Assembly: GCF_023715325.1 (NCBI RefSeq)
Contig: NZ_JAMBNX010000002.1
Location: forward strand, 62,001 to 126,000
Length of the DNA stretch: 64,000 nt
Reading direction: 5' to 3'
DNA from: Agromyces mediolanus
GTDB taxonomy: Bacteria; Actinomycetota; Actinomycetes; Actinomycetales; Microbacteriaceae
Positions within the stretch are counted from its first letter, which is position 1. Each line of letters opens with the position of its first letter. The notes below the pieces were generated by a model that searched no databases, was not told where the DNA came from, and saw only the letters and a list, made by a program, of their open reading frames with translations. Shown here piece after piece: positions 61,001 to 64,000 of the stretch. The position numbers and the translations under genes are program-made.

Positions 61001-62724
61001 CCGTGCACGACATCGTCGCGGTCGACGACCTGAGCGGCGTGCTCGGCAAGGCGGTGCTCGACGAGGACGGCATCACGGCGAGCGTCGGCACCTTCGCCTT
61101 CGACGAGGCGACGCAGAAGCTCACCTGGCAGGTCGGCGACCTCGCCGCGAACGCCGGGCCGCAGACGCTCGTCTACTCGGTCACGGTGAACGCGGACGCC
61201 TGGGACGCCACGATCGGCAACTCGGTCACCGCCGGCGGCGACGTGCCGTCCGACGAGTGCACCCCGGAGGAGCCCTGCACCACGGACCACCACACCGACC
61301 CGGAGCCCGCCCACCTCACCCTGGTGAAGGAGGTCGACAACTCGGCCTTCGTGGGCAAGCTCCGCGAGGGTCAGGTGCCCGGCACGCCGGTCGACTGGCG
61401 CCTGCGCCTGCTCGGCCAGGGTCAGTCGGTCTTCCACGGCCTCGGCGGCTCGGCGGACATCTTCGACCGCGAGGTGAAGCCGGGCGCCTACACGCTCCTG
61501 GAGTCGCTCGAGAACGAGACGAACCCGCTGCTCGGCTTCTACAGCCCGGGCGACTGGAGCTGCGTGGGTGAGGGCGTCTCGCTCAGCGAGGGCGTGCTCA
61601 CGCTCGACCCGGGCGCCGACGGCACCTGCACGATCCTGAACACCGCGAAGACGGTCGACCTGTCCATCGACAAGCGCCACGTCGAGCAGAACGACAGCGG
61701 TGAGTGGCTCGTGCCGACCGACGAGGACGCCAGCTACCCCTACGCGATCACGGTGAAGAACAACACGCCGAACCTGGTCGTGCCGAACGTGGTCGTGACC
61801 GACGAGCTGCCCGCCACCCTGAAGGCGGCCCCGGTCGCCGAGTGGACGGTGCCGGCCGGCTGGACCGCCGCGCTCACGGGCGCATCGGCCGACGGATTCG
61901 GCGGCACGGCGACCTTCACGAAGGATGCCTCGTGGACGCCGGAGGAGGAGCAGAGCTTCGAGTTCGGCTTCCAGGTGACGACGGCCTCGGCGCTCCCGCG
62001 CGAGGACGGCAGCGACACCGGCAAGATCCTCGACATCGAGAACACCGCGACGGTCACGAGCGGCGGCGTCGAGGGCACCCCGGACGACAACACGTCGACC
62101 GAGGAGACACCGGTGAAGTCGATCGAGGTCAACGCGCTCGCGATGTGCATCGCGAACGCCCCGTGGGTCACGTACGACCTGACGCCGTACAACATCGAGA
62201 ACGTCGAGCTGCCGCGGATCGTGATGATCTGGTGGACGCCGGAGGCCTACGCCGCCCGCAACCCCAACATCCCGGCGAGCGACATCGACGGCATCCTCGC
62301 CGACGGCGCCGCGAAGGTCGATGAGATCGTGCCCCCGGCCGACGCGCAGAGCGGTGTGACGATCACCGGTCAGAAGCTCTGGCCCGGTGCCGCGGTCGAC
62401 GAGGCCGGCAACGGCATCGCCTGGCCCGGCTGGCGTCTGCTGCCGAACGGTCGCTGGGTCCTCGACCCGTCCGCGCCGTTCTACGATCTGCGCGGGTCGG
62501 CGATCGTCGAGATCCGCATGAACCCGAGCACGGACGCGGTCGAGGCCTACCCGCCTGCAACGCCCGACTGCAACGCCGCTCCGACCCAGCCGAAGCCGAG
62601 CACGCCTGGCGGCATGGCCAGCACCGGCTTCGACCCGAGCTGGGGCATCTGGGGCGCCGCGATCCTCGTGATCGGGGGTGTCGGGCTGCTGCTGATCATC
62701 CGCCGCCGCCGCACCGCGGAGTAA
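55048..62724 (+). CDS. Giant secreted wall-anchored repeat protein (about 15 DUF5979-like domains)
   Basis: 2558 residues. Signal peptide 1-52 (LSVLASGALIIGMGVSGALF, cleavage after APAQA). N-terminal domain about 55-270 with four cysteines and Trp-rich FDFNWWMWETPNNGN. From about 273 to 1950, fifteen tandem ~110-residue beta domains, each opening with a strand like KLTVKKVV, SVEITKVVEG or TIEVLKAVTG, carrying a Cys pair and closing with a VTNT-type strand (SpaA/DUF5979-like). Then a DUF11 domain (AKTSNPPSGSTVKPGDTI, ~1951), a prealbumin-like domain (~2088), another DUF11 (~2201), and a 165-residue module shared with the protein at 51258. Sorting signal MASTG at 2523-2527, helix 2533-2553, tail RRRRTAE. 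Start ATG 55048 places the signal peptide correctly. Most likely a stalk-like adhesin. Confidence 0.88.
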   Translation: MLTRTRVSSTPRHRDTLPKGRLKKALSVLASGALIIGMGVSGALFTAAPAQAAPVDLGTVEAQVSNQRGDAGSTGQNAGTTSGYCIRYSPPNSSSETGPSNWVASGSEALTAHGRGGSNCPNNLSTSTQSAIGVQPAAGSLAPEPGAAFNIGKITHYNNPINYSGSSDYFKGTVSYRLPSLSKQFDFNWWMWETPNNGNDNQNRDQFKFLNQASDTTISVGGVDYKLVILGFRTVSNGAACPADPGSAVNEWLTYEGQQTQACLYGKLAQVRKLTVKKVVVGAGAPDTTFSFAPTSNLDGSPWKNSFTLKGGQSKTADAVQGETVTIAENAVADVQWSLTGVACVDSANQPIGTPNLGSRNVTLTNIPASANSDITCTFTNTYATKAKLTLKKVVASGTANKNSWTLSANTGGGAAELSGQDQGPGVSNANLSAGTYALAESGGPAGYTQQGNWVCVNDANGSSVTVTNGNVDLVDKSAVTCTVTNRFQTGSLEVKKVITDASGFSGDASTQFTGTWSCTVAGQGVVQSGTYTVSTGTAQTVSTTLPAGANCTVTENGPSGNLKNGSYEWVQYATDGPKTIVDNQKATITVTNSTKQNSGTFTVEKKVVPADANTPAGGYTGGTGRQFTVHYVCTLGGQTISEGDLQVTPGTPVSGPTLPTSASCSLTEPAFSAKAGDFADASYEWANRTVLPNVVTIPKGVDATVDSTVTNTFVRNFTKLDVKKVVTGAGYSSTGDDFKVNVVCGSTTTPLTLKNGETETVQNIPVGSLCTVQEVTPITAPLDAGHEWGAPTYAPGTQVTVVKGETKLVTVTNTTVPVYGQVSVTKATEGGGIAADTAFDVTVTCGATSYNASIKAGETYTTPAGELLAGTECTVHEGAVSGGLVDDSYAWAATPVANDLKVTVAKNETKNVVITNTTKRVYGSLVITKDLVDPDGVYSGPGFSGTYSCTDGSNGNWGPLADGGQATITDILLGANCTVTETAPAAPAPGDGSYVWAGIDYAPGTQVTLSAATPNPGVTVTNTIVRQSGSFAVAKTVEGDAAGYDPAVPFGFDWVCTDDSNKKYTGSFDVLAGAVGGPGELIPAGSDCTVTEQDAPAPAASYTWDGVTLTATPGGSPQDGRSVSFTIPAPQNGDPVTVQVSAVNALSKKYGSVEITKVVEGDGYTGGADMEFEASVACGVNGTESVTFTTGGSDPLELPLGSECTVTEVTPVGGLADGSWAWDGVTVSPANFTITQPGQQVDVTVTNTLKRVTGSVTLEKTLTGPTGVVDPDREYSGTWQCTYGDDAPVGGDWTTTAGASAITLSDEVLVDSDCVVLGEDLGQKPSNDPSYTWGDPVFTGDTVGAAEPALLVVGNSFSRETGTIEVLKAVTGDTEGYVAQAAGGTDFPINFDCSVDGVAGHLMGTVNVADGQKTVLVDGVPLGWSCELSEGQLDPDTLKDPSYSWGQATVSPAQVTLGSDGETKLVNVTNPISQAFGTFTVTKQLDHVPGKVVASGTGYTGTWSCTYDGDVVASGDWSIDDASGGTTGAFGPVPLTSECSITEDEPSDGDLATGWSWNEPAIADPVEIVSTDVVPTAEVTNSVSQLWGALELTKVTEGDTAGIPAGLDVTGSWTCDWVDGEGEDTQAGGLWTVPATGGTVSLFTAAQKKVPVGADCQVQEDTLDNGELKDPSYAWATPDNGETVTLVDGQTGGITVTNTVERVRGTVIIDKVVTGPAKGLVDGATPFTGTLSCVYGDDPAVEYEWTATPDGNATVNGVLATSDCTAVETAPTTGPVPTDPSYQWVEVVGYDGNPATVPAAGNDWPVITVTNDTFRLKGDFTIEKVVAGTDAALEGVDPDASYTFEYSCTLPEGGDPVTGELTATATTPANLPAGVELPAGTECTVTEPADELPGLKDDAYSWGDVSYTSSDAGATTEGRSITFTIAGNGAEELGHVLVTATNPITKTPGAFTTAKTSNPPSGSTVKPGDTITYTVTVTPTGQVTVHDIVAVDDLSGVLGKAVLDEDGITASVGTFAFDEATQKLTWQVGDLAANAGPQTLVYSVTVNADAWDATIGNSVTAGGDVPSDECTPEEPCTTDHHTDPEPAHLTLVKEVDNSAFVGKLREGQVPGTPVDWRLRLLGQGQSVFHGLGGSADIFDREVKPGAYTLLESLENETNPLLGFYSPGDWSCVGEGVSLSEGVLTLDPGADGTCTILNTAKTVDLSIDKRHVEQNDSGEWLVPTDEDASYPYAITVKNNTPNLVVPNVVVTDELPATLKAAPVAEWTVPAGWTAALTGASADGFGGTATFTKDASWTPEEEQSFEFGFQVTTASALPREDGSDTGKILDIENTATVTSGGVEGTPDDNTSTEETPVKSIEVNALAMCIANAPWVTYDLTPYNIENVELPRIVMIWWTPEAYAARNPNIPASDIDGILADGAAKVDEIVPPADAQSGVTITGQKLWPGAAVDEAGNGIAWPGWRLLPNGRWVLDPSAPFYDLRGSAIVEIRMNPSTDAVEAYPPATPDCNAAPTQPKPSTPGGMASTGFDPSWGIWGAAILVIGGVGLLLIIRRRRTAE

Positions 62725-62752
62725 GACCCCGGCGGCCGTCGTCGCCGCCGAG

Positions 62753-62775
62753 GCTGGAGCCTTCTTTGCTCCAGC
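62753..62775 (+). terminator. Hairpin after the giant surface gene
   Basis: GCTGGAGC (62753-62760), loop CTTCTTT, GCTCCAGC (62768-62775), 28 bases after the stop. Confidence 0.6.
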
Positions 62776-62821
62776 GGGTCCGGAGTCCATCCCGAGCTCC
62801 GGGCCCGTTCCCCATAACACC

Positions 62822-62857
62822 CACCCGGGCCGCTTTCCCCCGAGAGCGGCCCGGGTG
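62822..62857. terminator. Hairpin between the convergent surface gene and sdhB
   Basis: 13-bp perfect stem CACCCGGGCCGCT (62822-62834) with 62845-62857 and a ten-base loop. It could serve both directions. Confidence 0.6.
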
Positions 62858-62901
62858 AGTGCATTCCGGGTGCGTGCCGAGCGCACGTGCCGGCACGGAA
62901 A

Positions 62902-62942
62902 CGGCGGATGCCGCGGCGATCGAGTCGCCGCGGCATCCGCCG
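62902..62942 (-). terminator. Hairpin after sdhB
   Basis: 18-bp perfect stem (62902-62919 with 62925-62942) and a five-base loop, 15 bases beyond the sdhB stop on the minus strand. Confidence 0.75.
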
Positions 62943-62957
62943 TCTGTGCTGGAGCCG

Positions 62958-63719
62958 CTAGGGGCGGCCGCGCATGATCGCCTGCTTGACCTCGGCGATC
63001 GCCTTCGTCACCTCGATGCCGCGGGGGCAGGCCTCGGTGCAGTTGAAGGTCGTGCGGCAACGCCACACGCCTTCCTTGTCGTTCAGGATGTCGAGGCGCA
63101 CCTTCGCCTCGTCGTCGCGCGAGTCGAAGATGAAGCGGTGCGCGTTCACGATCGCGGCGGGGCCGAAGTACTGTCCATCGGTCCAGAACACGGGGCAGCT
63201 CGACGTGCACGCGGCGCAGAGGATGCACTTCGTGGTGTCGTCGAAGATGGCCCGCTGGGCGACCGACTGCACGCGCTCCTTGCCGGGCTCCGGCGTGGAG
63301 TTGGCCTGCAGGAAGGGCTGCACCTCGCGGTAGCTCGCGAAGAACGGCTCCATGTCGACGATCAGGTCCTTCTCGAGGGGGAGGCCCTTGATCGCCTCGA
63401 CGTAGATCGGCTTCGAGATGTCGAGGTCCTTGATCAGCGTCTTGCAGGCGAGGCGGTTGCGCCCGTTGATGCGCATGGCATCGGAGCCGCAGATGCCGTG
63501 GGCGCACGAGCGGCGGAACGTGAGCGAGCCGTCCTGCTCCCACTTGATCTTGTGCAGGGCGTCGAGCACGCGATCGGTCGCGTACATCTCGACGTCGAAG
63601 TCCTGCCAGCGCGGCTCGGTGTCCACGTCGGGGTCGAAGCGACGGATCAGGAAGGTCACCGTGAACGACTGGATGGCGTCGGCCTCGGCCGGCGGGTGCT
63701 CGAGCGTAGCGGTGCTCAC
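62958..63719 (-). CDS. sdhB: Succinate dehydrogenase iron-sulfur subunit
   Basis: 253 residues, GTG start. 2Fe-2S ligands in CAHGICGSDAMRINGRN and ACKT; 4Fe-4S and 3Fe-4S ligands in CILCAACTSSCPVF and CRTTFNCTEACPRGI. It transfers electrons from the SdhA flavin to the membrane anchor and menaquinone. One base lies between the sdhA stop and this GTG, and GAGGAAG inside the sdhA end serves as ribosome-binding site. Confidence 0.97.
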   Translation of the reverse strand: MSTATLEHPPAEADAIQSFTVTFLIRRFDPDVDTEPRWQDFDVEMYATDRVLDALHKIKWEQDGSLTFRRSCAHGICGSDAMRINGRNRLACKTLIKDLDISKPIYVEAIKGLPLEKDLIVDMEPFFASYREVQPFLQANSTPEPGKERVQSVAQRAIFDDTTKCILCAACTSSCPVFWTDGQYFGPAAIVNAHRFIFDSRDDEAKVRLDILNDKEGVWRCRTTFNCTEACPRGIEVTKAIAEVKQAIMRGRP

Positions 63720-63720
63720 C

Positions 63721-64000
63721 TCAGTACTTCCTCTCCATCGGCTGGTATCGAGTGATCACGACCGGCTTCCAATCGAGCCGGATGTGATCGCTCGCGTCGG
63801 ACGAGTGCGCGTCGCCCGACAGATAGGCCATCGTGTGCTGCATGAAGTTCTCGTCGTCGCGCTTCGGGAAATCGTCGCGCATGTGGCCGCCGCGGCTCTC
63901 CTTGCGGTTGCGGGCGCTCGTGACGACGACCTCGGCGAGGTCGAGCAGGAAGCCGAGCTCGACGGCCTCGAGCAGGTCGGTGTTGAACCGCTTGCCCTTG
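63721..64000 (-). CDS. sdhA: Succinate dehydrogenase flavoprotein subunit, C-terminal part (runs off the window)
   Basis: Minus-strand frame open to the end of the window, encoding the last 92 complete residues. Reads LLEAVELGFLLDLAEVVV, SARNRKESRGGHMRDDFPKRDD (the conserved active-site His/Arg region ESRGGH), NFMQHTMAYLSG, and ends YQPMERKY. The N-terminal FAD domain is outside. Adjacent to sdhB as usual. Confidence 0.95.
   Translation of the reverse strand, partial: KGKRFNTDLLEAVELGFLLDLAEVVVTSARNRKESRGGHMRDDFPKRDDENFMQHTMAYLSGDAHSSDASDHIRLDWKPVVITRYQPMERKY

Noticed and set aside
55096..63543. An 8.4-kb open frame (2815 codons) on the minus strand opposite the giant surface gene
   Set aside because: It starts inside sdhB, reads as low-complexity Arg/Asp/Gly/Val sequence, and is explained by the GC-rich third positions of the sense gene, which remove antisense stops. 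The sense frame has a signal peptide, repeats and an anchor.

Overview
The window is high-GC (GC-rich third codon positions throughout), with actinobacterial gene order and many leaderless-type starts. Everything recognisable fits a Gram-positive actinobacterium of the Microbacteriaceae type (Agromyces/Microbacterium-like). Signs are the eno-FtsB-DUF501 order, a GTP-dependent PEP carboxykinase facing a RamB-type regulator, LAxTG-like sorting signals, and a plant-type APS reductase with a siroheme sulfite reductase. The genus is an inference; no rRNA lies in the window.

Layout. 1-4.9 kb: end of enolase, divisome protein FtsB/DivIC, DUF501, an anchored S8 protease, NDH-2 and a tRNA. 5.0-6.1 kb: a small XRE regulator/nucleotidyltransferase pair that looks like a toxin-antitoxin module. 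6.1-11.8 kb: a Ppx/GppA phosphatase, then a TetR-MFS-PLP enzyme-lactone oxidase operon. 11.9-15.7 kb: ABC exporter with TetR, LemA, M48 protease. 15.8-19.2 kb: RamB-like regulator divergent from PEP carboxykinase. 19.25-20.8 kb: a repeat-dense locus around an AbiEi/DUF559 endonuclease-like gene. 20.8-22.7 kb: ABC exporter. 22.8-33.7 kb: a complete sulfate assimilation block (siroheme chelatase, sulfite reductase, APS reductase, CysDN, a sulfonate-type ABC importer, siroheme methyltransferase, ferredoxin reductase). 33.7-35.8 kb: MHS transporter and DUF2269. 35.8-37.6 kb: a 1.6-kb lower-GC island between direct repeats. 37.5-41.3 kb: riboflavin operon ribD-ribE-ribBA-ribH under an FMN riboswitch. 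41.4-46.8 kb: glycerol regulon (SorC-type regulator, glpD, glpF, glpK) with a shared operator. 46.9-51.0 kb: HAD phosphatase, trpS, exonuclease III, YihY. 51.2-62.7 kb: two large secreted, wall-anchored repeat proteins that share a C-terminal module. 62.9-64 kb: sdhB and the end of sdhA.

How genes cooperate. The sulfur block supplies every step from sulfate to sulfide except precorrin-2 dehydrogenase: CysDN makes APS, CysH makes sulfite, Sir makes sulfide, CobA and CbiX serve siroheme, and the FprA-like reductase can feed ferredoxin. The glycerol genes cover uptake, phosphorylation and oxidation. A 14-bp palindrome upstream of the regulator and again upstream of glpF suggests a single control circuit.

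Most unusual parts: (i) the AbiEi/DUF559 gene bracketed by copies of one 28-bp palindrome, with a dense set of hairpins and tandem repeats on its left side; (ii) the island at 35.9-37.5 kb, whose flanking repeats contain the 3' end of ribH; (iii) a recurring pattern of short duplications of gene 3' ends; (iv) a 28-codon mini-gene before cysH that is a duplicated cysH N terminus; (v) the paired giant surface proteins with a common, unnamed pre-anchor domain. No rRNA, CRISPR array, insertion sequence or transposase was seen.
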